Positions 17,797 to 26,458 of a stretch of 64,000 nt of DNA are shown here, piece by piece. Origin of the DNA: Spirochaetota bacterium (GTDB lineage Bacteria > Spirochaetota > UBA4802 > UBA5550); NCBI GenBank assembly GCA_025457915.1, contig JALOTL010000016.1, positions 1-64,000 on the forward strand, written 5' to 3'. The translations under genes and the position numbers were made by a program. A model generated the notes under the pieces. The model ran no database searches, was not told where the DNA came from, and saw nothing but the letters and a program-made list of their open reading frames with translations. Each line of letters begins with the position of its first letter. Position 1 is the stretch's first letter.

Positions 17797-17912
17797 AAGG
17801 GAACCTCAAATAATCAAATCAGGATGTTCCCTTGTGGGCACTTTCGATGTATAAATTAGATTTTTTCAGTGATTTTATAATGAAAAATCTAATTTATAGG
17901 GGTGCCCATAAA
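17797..17912 (+). repeat. Structured repeat element, copy 1
   Basis: This element shares the segment TAATCAAATCAGGATGTTCC and the TTTTTTCAGTG.TTTTATAATG loop with 26459-26685. Stem 1 pairs AAGGGAAC (17797-17804) with GTTCCCTT (17826-17833). Stem 2 pairs GGGCAC (17836-17841) with GTGCCC (17902-17907) and encloses a perfect 16-bp stem, 17850-17865 with 17883-17898. It ends 32 bp before the ATG at 17945. It could be a small non-autonomous mobile element or a leader RNA structure. Confidence 0.75.
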
Positions 17913-17944
17913 TAATTTAACACAATTGATTTTGGAGGACCAAA

Positions 17945-18313
17945 ATGAAAAAGACCCTTTTCTTCGTTCTATTCTCAGTCGCCATTCTCTTCGCCGTAAC
18001 GGCCTACACACAGGAAGACGTCCAGAAAACCGGCCCGTGCAAGGCCGATGCTGAAAAATTCTGCAAGGACATCAAACCGGGCCACGGCAGGATTATGGCA
18101 TGCCTTAAAAGTCACGAAGCCGAATTGAGCCAGGCCTGCAAGGACCACAGGGACCAGGTCAAGGAAAACATGCAGGCATTCAAAAAAGACTGCAGGGACG
18201 ACGCCAAAAAGCTCTGCAAGAACATCAGGCACGGACACGGCAGGGTCATAGCCTGCTTGAAAAGCAACAAGGACAAGCTTACCGAAGCATGCAAGGCGCA
18301 TTTCGACAAGTAA
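17945..18313 (+). CDS. Exported cysteine-rich protein with two GLG1-like repeats
   Basis: A 122-residue protein with a Sec signal peptide (to about residue 22). The mature part holds two tandem cysteine-rich repeats of the GLG1/Cys-rich FGFR type: CKADAEKFCKDIKPGHGRI..CL.....L..AC, then CRDDAKKLCKNIRHGHGRV..CL.....L..AC. Each has four cysteines and a GHGR motif. In eukaryotes the repeat is in Golgi apparatus protein 1; bacterial members are exported and uncharacterised. GGAGG six bases before the ATG supports the start. The leader contains the structured repeat, which may affect its expression. Confidence 0.8.
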   Translation: MKKTLFFVLFSVAILFAVTAYTQEDVQKTGPCKADAEKFCKDIKPGHGRIMACLKSHEAELSQACKDHRDQVKENMQAFKKDCRDDAKKLCKNIRHGHGRVIACLKSNKDKLTEACKAHFDK

Positions 18314-18360
18314 TTCCTCGATTGTTTTGTTGACTAAAATGTCACTGCGGTGAGCGAAAC

Positions 18361-18395
18361 GGCGGAGCAATCTTTTATAATAGGATTGCTCCGCC
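18361..18395. terminator. 12-bp perfect hairpin between two exported genes
   Basis: GGCGGAGCAATC (18361-18372) pairs perfectly with GATTGCTCCGCC (18384-18395). There is no U-tract, so it is either an imperfect terminator of the cysteine-rich gene or a palindromic repeat. Confidence 0.5.
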
Positions 18396-18451
18396 TCCAG
18401 CTCTCAATGTGTACACATATCTGATCTAATAAATATCCGAATAACCCGATT

Positions 18452-19366
18452 ATGAAAAATATAAAAGCAGTTTTACTAACCATCTCTCTTTTATTCGTAT
18501 GCGTGATATCTTATTCCATGGATTCTTTTATAGAGAAGATCGAGCATGGCGGCAGGACCAGGAGCTTTAAAATAGTCCTTCCGGAAAAAAATGTACCCAG
18601 CCGGAAGTATCCGCTTATAATAGTCCTTCACGGCGGCGGAGGAAACGCGAAAAACGCGGAAAAGATGTCCGGGATGTCAGAAAGGGCGGTAAAGGAAGGC
18701 TTCATTATCGCCTATCCCAACGGTACGGGTTTTTTCTCCGAAAGACTCCTGACATGGAACTCAGGCAACTGCTGCGGATACGCCCTGGATAAAAAAACCG
18801 ACGATGTGAGCTTCATCAGGGCCGTGATCAACAGGCTGACGGAAAAACATGCCGCGGACCCCTCGCGGGTTTATGTAACAGGCATGTCGAACGGAGCGAT
18901 GATGACGTATGCGCTGGCCTGCGAGCTTCCGGGGATGATAACCGCCATAGCTCCGGTGTCAGGGGCCATGAACTGGAAGCCGTGCAACCCGGGGCGGCCC
19001 CTGTCGGTAATGATTTTCCACGGCACGGACGACCTCCATGTTCTCTACGGCGGCGGGCGCCCGAAAAAAAGGGCCGACCGCAAACACGACAGGATCGACG
19101 AGTCGGTGAAATCAGCGGTCGATTTCTGGGTCGAACGGAACGGCTGCTCGAAGAAACCCGTTATCGAATCGAGGGGAAAAGTCACGGTCGAAACTTACAG
19201 GGAAGGAAAAGACGGCACGGAGGTGGTTTTATACACCATAAAGGGCGGAGGCCATTCCTGGCCTGGCGGTAAAAAAGGATTTATTTTCGGCGACGAGCCT
19301 GTCAGGGATATATCGGCGACTGATCTTATGATCGATTTCTTTAAAAAACATCCCGGGAAAAAATAA
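18452..19366 (+). CDS. Exported esterase of the PHB depolymerase / LpqC family
   Basis: A 304-residue alpha/beta hydrolase with an N-terminal signal peptide (to about residue 23). The oxyanion motif VLHGGGGNA is near residue 55, the nucleophile serine lies in GMSNGAMMT (about 146-154), the acid in FHGTDDLHVLYGG (about 190), and the histidine in GGGHSWPGG (about 266-274). The WNSGNCCG motif is typical of this poly(3-hydroxybutyrate) depolymerase/feruloyl-esterase-like family. A periplasmic or secreted esterase is likely; the natural substrate cannot be told. It is monocistronic, after a hairpin. Confidence 0.88.
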   Translation: MKNIKAVLLTISLLFVCVISYSMDSFIEKIEHGGRTRSFKIVLPEKNVPSRKYPLIIVLHGGGGNAKNAEKMSGMSERAVKEGFIIAYPNGTGFFSERLLTWNSGNCCGYALDKKTDDVSFIRAVINRLTEKHAADPSRVYVTGMSNGAMMTYALACELPGMITAIAPVSGAMNWKPCNPGRPLSVMIFHGTDDLHVLYGGGRPKKRADRKHDRIDESVKSAVDFWVERNGCSKKPVIESRGKVTVETYREGKDGTEVVLYTIKGGGHSWPGGKKGFIFGDEPVRDISATDLMIDFFKKHPGKK

Positions 19367-19471
19367 ATTCCCCGGCTCAGTTCCGTTCACTTCACGGCCC
19401 ACGCCGGGACCGGCCGTGCCTCCTGCAGGAAAATCATCCCCCGATCCGTAATAAATCAATCTGTCGCGCGG

Positions 19472-20284
19472 TCATTCAGGGTCAGGAAATTCCGGGTCCC
19501 TCTTTTCAAGAAATGCGGTTACCCCGTGCACGCACTCGCCCGATGCGATGAGGTCCGAAGCAAGGAAAGTCTCGAATTCCAGCGCGTCATGCAGAGGGAG
19601 ATTCGGCGTGCGCCTTATAACCTCGAGCGAGGCGCGCACAGCCCTCGGTCCGTTGCGGGATATTATTCCGGCCATATCGAGCGACTCCTCCAGGGTCTTC
19701 CCCGCCTCGCTGATCCTGTTGATCGAACCGATTTCCAGCGCCTCTTCCGCTCCGAGTCTTCTGGCGGTAAGGATCAGGTCCGCGGCCCTCGATGGACCGA
19801 TGAGCCTCGTAAGGGCGACTCCCCCGCCCCAGTCGCACATGAGCCCCAGCCGCACCTCGGAAAAACAGATTTCCGCCCTGGGGTCCATTACCCTGATATC
19901 GCAGCGAATAGCCAGCTCCGCGCCTCCCCCGAATGCGTTGCCGTTCAGCGCGGCTATGATGGGAAAAGGAAGGGAGGTCAGGCCGTCCACGCAACCGCGG
20001 ATATAACGGACGAGCCGCTCCGCCACTGGCCTGCTGTGAGTTTTTACGGGATCTATAAGTTCGGAAACCTGCGGGTTGGACGGATTTACGTCAAATCCGG
20101 ATGAAAACACGCCTCCTGCGCCGGTTATTACGAGAACGCGGGGATGTTTTTTCTTGAGCTGCGCCGTGGCCCTTTCAAGGCCCGCCCACATTTCACTGTT
20201 GAAGGCGTTTTTTTTATCCGGCCTGTTAAAGGTCAGGACCGCGATCCTCTCCCTGTATTCCAGCAATATACCGTCATCTGGCAT
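19472..20284 (-). CDS. Enoyl-CoA hydratase/isomerase family protein
   Basis: A 270-residue crotonase-fold enzyme. The N-terminal FNRPDKKNAFN segment, the oxyanion-hole motif SSGFDV (about 60-65), and NGNAFGGGAELAI (about 113-125) are all clear. One catalytic-type glutamate is present in FSEVRLGL, but the following proline-glycine pair of hydratases reads CDWGGG, so the exact reaction (hydratase, isomerase or hydrolase) is open. It would act on acyl-CoA thioesters in the cytosol. No other fatty-acid gene is adjacent. Confidence 0.88.
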   Translation of the reverse strand: MPDDGILLEYRERIAVLTFNRPDKKNAFNSEMWAGLERATAQLKKKHPRVLVITGAGGVFSSGFDVNPSNPQVSELIDPVKTHSRPVAERLVRYIRGCVDGLTSLPFPIIAALNGNAFGGGAELAIRCDIRVMDPRAEICFSEVRLGLMCDWGGGVALTRLIGPSRAADLILTARRLGAEEALEIGSINRISEAGKTLEESLDMAGIISRNGPRAVRASLEVIRRTPNLPLHDALEFETFLASDLIASGECVHGVTAFLEKRDPEFPDPE

Positions 20285-20379
20285 GCCTGTCCTCCGGACG
20301 AGTTATGATTGAGCATTCAGATACTATAACCGGAACAAAAAAACGGCAATGATTTTTTATCATGCGCCGCCCTGCCGGA

Positions 20380-20850
20380 TCATTCCGCCTTTTTCCTGTC
20401 CCTGGGGGCAGTCAGTATCCTGTAAAACCTGTCCCATTTTTTTTCGTCGATAATCTTCCAGTTTCCATCGCCCCTGATCTTTGCGACGAATTCCTTCTTC
20501 CTGTTCTTTACAGCACCGGCAATAGAGAAGGCGCTCCAGAGGCCGAGAAACGTAACGACGGCAGAACCAATAAATGCGTGCCTGCATGCTCCGCCGGAAA
20601 AATCGGCCTTGAATCCGACAACCATCAGGCCGTAGACGAGAGCGTGCAGGGCCGAAATGATCATGGCTGCGAAAAAAAAATTAATAACCCATGCCCTTTC
20701 GGAAATTATCTCCCTGATTCCCAGTTCAAGATCGTGCTTCTGGACGGTATCCGGATCGAATTTCATCTTTATCAGGGTACGCGCCGAGTTCTCGACAGGC
20801 ACCTCGATTTTCCTGACCCTTATGCTCCTGAACCTGCATTTTATGGACAT
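20380..20850 (-). CDS. Membrane protein of unknown function
   Basis: A 156-residue protein with two predicted membrane helices (about 54-78 and 88-110). An N-terminal charged domain contains a KCRFRSIRVRKIEVP basic stretch. The basic C-terminal tail includes WKIIDEKKWDRFYRIL. AGGTGAGG before the ATG supports the start. It follows the enoyl-CoA hydratase gene in the opposite order on the same strand, so they may be one unit. No family is recognised. Confidence 0.55.
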   Translation of the reverse strand: MSIKCRFRSIRVRKIEVPVENSARTLIKMKFDPDTVQKHDLELGIREIISERAWVINFFFAAMIISALHALVYGLMVVGFKADFSGGACRHAFIGSAVVTFLGLWSAFSIAGAVKNRKKEFVAKIRGDGNWKIIDEKKWDRFYRILTAPRDRKKAE

Positions 20851-21096
20851 CGCCTCACCTCGGACAGGTATTATTCTTTTTCAAAGCCGGCAATTAAGCC
20901 GGACCGGTATGAATGAAAACAACGGTTATGTTTATCGCCTTTTTAAGGATAAACAGCAATCCGGTCTTTATCAAGCATTATTTGATTGAGCGGTGGATAC
21001 GGAAAAGGAGATCACGAAATGTACAGGATTATGTTTCTAATCTTCCTGTCTCCCTGATAATAAAAAAAACACCTTCCCTTCCTAAAAAGATTAATC

Positions 21097-21125
21097 TTGA
21101 CACATAATGACGATTAATATAACAT
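21097..21125 (+). promoter_or_regulatory. Promoter of the M23 protein gene
   Basis: TTGACA (21097-21102) and TAACAT (21120-21125) are separated by 17 bp, about 80 bp before the ATG at 21207. The rest of the 20851-21206 gap shows no gene. Confidence 0.6.
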
Positions 21126-21206
21126 TTAATATTTGACATTTATATCATTAATTAACTGATTTCCAAATCTGAAAAAATAATAAGCGGAAAAAAATTTAAT
21201 CCAAAT

Positions 21207-22217
21207 ATGAAACTGAATCCATTCAAAGAATCAAATTTAAAGGACCTGCAGCAGAACCTGAGGGAATTCATCGCCGAGCACTCGAGCACCCTCTCGGAAA
21301 AATCAAAAGACCTGTGGCGGCGCTTTCTGACGAAGGGCAGGGAGCGCATCACCGTCATGTTCATCCCCCATTCCGAGAAAAGGATCCTGAATTTCCACAT
21401 ATCGATATTCGCCATCGGCATCACGACCGGCATAATAATCTTCACGATAACCATAACCTCCATACTGATCATAAGCCATTCTTCCACGATAAAGGAGGTA
21501 TCCAAGCTTAAACGGTATGGAACAAATTCAAAGATCCAGATAAAAACCTACAGGGATGAAATAAACAAGCTTTATTCAATCTTTCAGAGGCTCAAGCCGG
21601 AGATAACGCACCTTTATTCGCTTACCCCCGGGAGCGACATAGATTCACTTTGGGCAAAGGGGGGCGTCCCGAACCCCGACCCTGTAGGGGAGAACGTCGA
21701 GCCGTCCCCCCCGATAGAAGTCTTGAACGTCCAGGAGATAGAGCGCGAGCTCAAGACCACGAAAAAGGTGATAGGAAAAATCAAAAGCTTCCTGGAATAC
21801 AGGAAGAAAATAATAGAAAATACCCCGTCGATCTGGCCGGTGGACGGTTATATCGTTTCCAGGTACGGCCAGAGAAGCTCGCCATACACCTTTGAAAAGG
21901 AATTTCACCAGGGGATCGATATAGAGGCTTTCCCGGGCAGCGAAATCAAAGCGACCGCACCGGGCAAGGTGGGGGAAATCAGGTGGGACCCCGTTCTCGG
22001 CCTGACGGTGTCGATCAAACACAAGTACGGATTCATCACGTCATATTCGCACTGCCAGAGGGTATCAGTTGAACTGGACCAGAAGATATCCAAGGGCGAG
22101 GTCATTGGCTATGTCGGAAGGACCGGCAGATCGGCAAACTATCTCTGTTTTTACCAGATAAAGATCGGCACTGAGTTCGTGGATCCCATGCCGTATCTGA
22201 ATAAAATAACCAGATAA
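21207..22217 (+). CDS. M23/LytM-domain membrane protein with altered zinc site
   Basis: A 336-residue protein with a cytoplasmic N-terminal stretch, one membrane helix (about 68-95), a coiled-coil region and a C-terminal M23 (LytM) domain. The HxxxD motif is present (His234-Gln-Gly-Ile-Asp238) and so is His282. The usual HLH of the second metal motif, however, reads Tyr312-Leu-Cys314. With two of the standard histidines gone, it may be an inactive, EnvC/NlpD-like regulator of amidases rather than an endopeptidase, unless Cys314 holds the zinc. It has its own promoter and terminator. Confidence 0.82.
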   Translation: MKLNPFKESNLKDLQQNLREFIAEHSSTLSEKSKDLWRRFLTKGRERITVMFIPHSEKRILNFHISIFAIGITTGIIIFTITITSILIISHSSTIKEVSKLKRYGTNSKIQIKTYRDEINKLYSIFQRLKPEITHLYSLTPGSDIDSLWAKGGVPNPDPVGENVEPSPPIEVLNVQEIERELKTTKKVIGKIKSFLEYRKKIIENTPSIWPVDGYIVSRYGQRSSPYTFEKEFHQGIDIEAFPGSEIKATAPGKVGEIRWDPVLGLTVSIKHKYGFITSYSHCQRVSVELDQKISKGEVIGYVGRTGRSANYLCFYQIKIGTEFVDPMPYLNKITR

Positions 22218-22237
22218 TCGTCATCCTGATTGAAAAC

Positions 22238-22264
22238 AAAACCCGCCTCTGGCGGGTTTTTTTT
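22238..22264 (+). terminator. Intrinsic terminator of the M23 gene
   Basis: AAACCCGCC (22239-22247) and GGCGGGTTT (22251-22259) form a 3-base-loop hairpin followed by Ts to 22264, 20 bp after the stop codon. Confidence 0.92.
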
Positions 22265-22343
22265 ATTCTGAGCTGGATTAAATACCACACTGATACAGCA
22301 GTGGCAACTTTGCTTCTGGAATTTTTTATCGTCCGATCGGAGT

Positions 22344-23369
22344 TTAAAACTCCTCTTCTTTTCTCTTCGATGTGAGAAGCTCGTCCGGCACCTCTTCAAT
22401 CCTCTCCCCGACCTTAATGGACATCCTGTTGGAAACCACCCCCGGCCTGCACTTGAATTTCTTCCTGCCGCCGATCTTGAGCACCATGTCAGATCCCATC
22501 TTGGTGCTCGGGAGCTTGATAACGTCGCCGGTGGTAAGGCCGAGGACTTCCTGCACCGTTATGATCGCCTCGCCGATCTCCGCGACTATCGGAAGCTTGA
22601 CGGTTTCCAGCCTGCTCTGGATGACTGAAAGATTTTCGTCCGTGGCCCCCTTTCTTATGCTTGAATACATGTACTGGGCAGACAGCTTGGATATAACCGG
22701 CTCGATCGATATGTACGGTATGCAGAGGTTTGTCATCCCCTCCACTTCCCCGACCTTGGTCTCCAGCGTTATAAGGACCACCATGTCGCTCGGAGGTACA
22801 ATCTGTGCGAACTGAGGGTTGGTCTCTATGTTCCCGAGCCTCGGCCTCAGATCGATGACATTCGACCACGCCTCCCTGAGGTTACCCAGTATCCTCACGA
22901 TTATCCCTTCCATTACGGACAGCTCGATGTCCGTGAGCTCGCGGCTTATCTTTGTCGCTTCACCGGTGCCGCCGAAAAGCTTGTCTATTATAGTGAAGGT
23001 GATTGACGGGTCTATCTCAAGTACCGCGGATCCCTTGAGAGGGTCCATGTTTATGACCGCGAGGGTTGTCGGGTTCGGTATCGACCTGATGAATTCCTCG
23101 TAGGTAAGCTGGTCGACAGAAGCGACGTGCACTCCCACGAGGGCCCTCAGCTGTGCGGACAGGGCCGTGGTGGTGAGGCGGGCGAAGGTCTCATGCATCA
23201 TCTGGAGCGTCCTGATGTGGTCCTTGGAAAATTTGTCCGGCCGCCTGAAGTCGTAGATCTTGACCTTCTTCTGCTCCTTGGCGGCGGAATAGTCAGTGGT
23301 ATCGACCTCGCCCGTTGAAATCGCGGTCAACAGGGCATCGATTTCATCCTGTGATAGTATCTCGGTCAT
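22344..23369 (-). CDS. fliM: Flagellar motor switch protein FliM
   Basis: A 341-residue C-ring protein that binds CheY-P and sets rotation direction. The N-terminal CheY-binding motif ILSQDEIDALL is at residues 4-14. The middle CheC-like domain includes FGGTGE (about 131-136), and the C-terminal SpoA domain ends with KIGGRKKFKCRPGVV. The start codon overlaps the stop of the upstream exported-protein gene by four bases (ATGA), so translation is probably coupled. No other flagellar structural gene is adjacent. Confidence 0.96.
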   Translation of the reverse strand: MTEILSQDEIDALLTAISTGEVDTTDYSAAKEQKKVKIYDFRRPDKFSKDHIRTLQMMHETFARLTTTALSAQLRALVGVHVASVDQLTYEEFIRSIPNPTTLAVINMDPLKGSAVLEIDPSITFTIIDKLFGGTGEATKISRELTDIELSVMEGIIVRILGNLREAWSNVIDLRPRLGNIETNPQFAQIVPPSDMVVLITLETKVGEVEGMTNLCIPYISIEPVISKLSAQYMYSSIRKGATDENLSVIQSRLETVKLPIVAEIGEAIITVQEVLGLTTGDVIKLPSTKMGSDMVLKIGGRKKFKCRPGVVSNRMSIKVGERIEEVPDELLTSKRKEEEF

Positions 23370-24322
23370 TTCTTTTTTCCCTTCATTATTTTGGCGTCCA
23401 GCCCGGTCACGAGCCAGAGGCTGCTTTTATCGCTTTTCTCAAGGGTAAACCTGTACCTGAACCTGTTAGTATACTTGACGCCGAACCTGTCGGCGATAAC
23501 GTCCACGAAAGCAATGCTCCTCACGGGGTCCGTCTCTTCTTTAACGATCCGGAAATCCATCAGGTAATCGTCCCTTTCCCTGCACAGGTACTTCTTGAAA
23601 TCCTCCCCTGTCCTCTGCCTTTCCTCCATGTCCCCCATGTTGTATATCCTGACAAAATTCGGGAAGGAGGATATGTATTTCTCGATTTCTATGTATTTCA
23701 GGCACCTGTCGAGCTGTCCCTTTTTTTCCGCGCTCAGCATCAAGAGTACGGTTTCCGACGGAAGCACGTCCCTGGACATTGCGGGCTGTTCCCTGAGCGC
23801 CTCCATCCTGGGCTTGATAAGCATAAATCCCAGTTCATTATCGCTCTGAATGGTATCATTCTTTTCCATGTCCGGAAAAAAATAACCCCTCACCCTGTAT
23901 TTGCCGCCGGGCGCAAGTTCGTAAAGCCTGTTCAGGTTGACCGTATATACAAAACTCTCCGAAGGCCCGAGTTCTATCCTTCTGGACGGCAGATCTGAAA
24001 GGATGTCCTTAAGCTGCCTGTTTTCCACCCTGTACGGGACCGTAGTCGCGATCTCCCTGCCCAGTCTGTCGAAAACGATCGGCTGGAAGGTGGTATAAAG
24101 CGCGGTGTTATGAAGGCTGTTGTCGTATACCGTGAAAAAATTCGTTTCTGCAGATCTGTTCTTTACGAAAATCTTCAGGTTTATTTCCTCGTCTGAACAA
24201 TAGACTTTTTTATCGAGGACCATATGCACCCTTAACCCCGAATTTTCCGAAAATAGCGGCGGGAACGCGTATAAAACCAATATGGCTGTTAATATGACTT
24301 TTTTATAATAAGACATAATCAT
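23366..24322 (-). CDS. Exported protein of unknown function, coupled to fliM
   Basis: A 318-residue protein with an N-terminal signal peptide (hydrophobic about 8-24, cleavage near FSEN). The first half looks like an Ig-type beta domain (HMVLDKKVYCSDEEINLKIFVKNRS and GPSESFVYTVNL with FYF strand patterns), like domains that describe relative ligand strength in periplasmic proteins. The second half is mixed and ends in a strongly basic KGKKK tail. It overlaps fliM by ATGA. No homologous family is recognised. The link with fliM suggests a role near the flagellar motor or simply shared transcription. Confidence 0.65.
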   Translation of the reverse strand: MIMSYYKKVILTAILVLYAFPPLFSENSGLRVHMVLDKKVYCSDEEINLKIFVKNRSAETNFFTVYDNSLHNTALYTTFQPIVFDRLGREIATTVPYRVENRQLKDILSDLPSRRIELGPSESFVYTVNLNRLYELAPGGKYRVRGYFFPDMEKNDTIQSDNELGFMLIKPRMEALREQPAMSRDVLPSETVLLMLSAEKKGQLDRCLKYIEIEKYISSFPNFVRIYNMGDMEERQRTGEDFKKYLCRERDDYLMDFRIVKEETDPVRSIAFVDVIADRFGVKYTNRFRYRFTLEKSDKSSLWLVTGLDAKIMKGKKK

Positions 24323-24504
24323 TTAACGGGCACGATAATTTATGAAAATCGCCCTGTTATTTTTTTCGGTATTTACGCGGTATTACGTTATTAAATTATA
24401 TGAAGGAAAGGTCAAAATCCATAATTATGGGCTTTTTTTACCGACAGGAAGCACCAGGATATCAGTCCAGTGAATACATTATGTCTCATTAAATGAGGCC
24501 CGGT

Positions 24505-25137
24505 TTACTCCTCGTAAGTTGAAAAAATAAATTCAAGTATGGAATTTCTGTCCTTTTCATGCATGCCCGTAAATTCAACCATGTATATCTGCCTGTCGGG
24601 ATTGAGGCTGATGATTTTTCCCACGAACTCGATCCCGGTTTCTCCGAGTGTTACATGCCCCTTCATATACGACCCCTCCCTCAGGGCCGTAACGCATTTC
24701 AATGCCGCTGCCCTGTCCTCGAGAAGGACCAGTTTTCCATTATGGAATACGACCTCTTCTGAATGGACCCCTTTTTCTTGCTCCACGGGATTGAAGATGA
24801 AAAACTTTAGCGGGATATCGACCGTTGCCGAAAGGCACCTCCTCTCCTCGCTGCGCTCTATCTTGTCCGTATGGCAGAAAAATAAAACCTTCGGGTCCGT
24901 AATTATCCTGCCGATCAAATCCATGGTGAATTCGTACGAAGCGACTTCCTCCACCCAGAGGTACATTTCAATCTTATCGCCTTCGGATACAGCCTTAAAA
25001 AAATCCCCTTCGCACAGGGCTCCAAGGTAACGGTCCCCGTTGTCAATCACGGTCAGCTTGCCGTAGCCGAATCCTTTTTTATATGCCCTGAGAAGGCTCC
25101 CTATATGGATGTTTTTTGAGTTTTCAAGCTTTTTCAT
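24505..25137 (-). CDS. PilZ-like domain protein (possible c-di-GMP effector)
   Basis: A 210-residue soluble protein with a YcgR-like layout: an N-terminal beta domain (about 1-95, ending with FFCHTDKIERSEE) and a C-terminal PilZ-like domain starting RSEERRCLSATVDIPLKFF. The RxxxR motif is kept, but the usual D/NxSxxG motif is not clear, so nucleotide binding is doubtful. It is co-directional with the exported gene and fliM downstream (182 bp gap), consistent with flagellar control. The call is by pattern only. Confidence 0.5.
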   Translation of the reverse strand: MKKLENSKNIHIGSLLRAYKKGFGYGKLTVIDNGDRYLGALCEGDFFKAVSEGDKIEMYLWVEEVASYEFTMDLIGRIITDPKVLFFCHTDKIERSEERRCLSATVDIPLKFFIFNPVEQEKGVHSEEVVFHNGKLVLLEDRAAALKCVTALREGSYMKGHVTLGETGIEFVGKIISLNPDRQIYMVEFTGMHEKDRNSILEFIFSTYEE

Positions 25138-25302
25138 AAGTACCCGGAGTCTGAAGATGCTATTACATTATGCGAATATTGTCAAATATTTTAACCCTCC
25201 CATGCAATCCTGCGCATTTATCACAATAAAATATTTCTTGCCATTTTACATGTTTGCTTCAGCCTGAGGTTTCCTGATCAAACTGGAAACAAGTGGACCA
25301 TT

Positions 25303-26334
25303 ATGGGAATAACCTACAAGGACTCGGGAGTCGACGTTGAAGGCGGCAATAATTTCGTTAAAAGGATCGCGCCCATCGTCAAAAAAACCTTTTCGGACAG
25401 GGTAATAACCGGCATAGGCGGTTTCGGCGCGCTTTTTTCCGCTTCCTTTCCGGAATATAAAGACCCGGTGCTTGTTTCCGGCACTGACGGGGTGGGAACC
25501 AAGCTTAAAATCGCCCAGATGATCGGGAAACACGACACGATCGGAATAGACGCGGTGGCGATGTGCGTTAATGATATAGTCGTTTCCGGTGCGGCGCCGC
25601 TTTTTTTCCTGGACTACATAGCCTGTGGCAGGCTTAACGAGGACGTCCTTGTTGACGTGGTGAAGGGCCTGGCCGAGGGTTGCAGGCTTTCGGATTGCAG
25701 CCTTGTAGGCGGTGAGACGGCCGAACACCCTAACGTGATGGAAGCGGACGATTACGACATCGCAGGTTTCGCGGTCGGGGTTGTCGACAGAAAAAACATA
25801 ATTAACGGCGAATTAATTGTTCCCGGAGATATAATCATTGGCCTGCCGTCATCCGGGGTCCATTCAAACGGTTTCTCCCTGGTCAGGAAGCTTTTTTTCG
25901 ACATCAAAAAATACGGCCCCGACAAAAAGTTCGCCGATCTGACCCTGCCCCTTGGAGAGGCGCTCCTGGCGCCAACGAGGATCTACACGAGATGCATCAT
26001 GGATTGCATCCGGTCTGGCAATGCGATTAAAGGCATTGTTCATGTAACTGGCGGCGGATTTTATGAAAACATTCCCAGGATACTCCCGGAAAATACGGCT
26101 GTGAAAATTGACCTGGAATCCTTCGAAAAACCCGCCATATTCAGTATAATCGAACGGGAAGGCGGCGCGGACCGCAGTGAGATGTACACGACTTTTAACA
26201 TGGGAATAGGGATGATGCTTTTTCTTGATAAGGATTCTGTCAGCGGTACAGTCAATTCTCTTGTAAAATCCGGCGAAAAACCGGTAATAATTGGAGAAGT
26301 TGTTCCTTTTAAAAATGAAAAGGTCATATTCTGA
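25303..26334 (+). CDS. purM: Phosphoribosylformylglycinamidine cyclo-ligase (AIR synthase)
   Basis: A 343-residue purine biosynthesis enzyme that closes the imidazole ring, FGAM + ATP to AIR. Family signatures: TYKDSGVDVEGGN at residues 4-16, the IGGFGALF segment, the ATP-binding SGTDGVGTKLKIA (about 59-71), GGETAEHPN (about 138-146), and VTGGGFYENIPRI (about 248-260). Length is standard. It starts at ATG after GTGGA. It is monocistronic here, with a weak terminator after it; no other pur gene is in the window. Confidence 0.96.
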   Translation: MGITYKDSGVDVEGGNNFVKRIAPIVKKTFSDRVITGIGGFGALFSASFPEYKDPVLVSGTDGVGTKLKIAQMIGKHDTIGIDAVAMCVNDIVVSGAAPLFFLDYIACGRLNEDVLVDVVKGLAEGCRLSDCSLVGGETAEHPNVMEADDYDIAGFAVGVVDRKNIINGELIVPGDIIIGLPSSGVHSNGFSLVRKLFFDIKKYGPDKKFADLTLPLGEALLAPTRIYTRCIMDCIRSGNAIKGIVHVTGGGFYENIPRILPENTAVKIDLESFEKPAIFSIIEREGGADRSEMYTTFNMGIGMMLFLDKDSVSGTVNSLVKSGEKPVIIGEVVPFKNEKVIF

Positions 26335-26458
26335 TCAGAATTTGTCCCGGATTATGAAAACTCCGGTCCCTTTTTATACTGTTTAATTCATCATTTCAGG
26401 TCATTCAACACCATGCTTCCCGCATTAATCTCTTAAACTTTCATTTACTTAAATAAAA

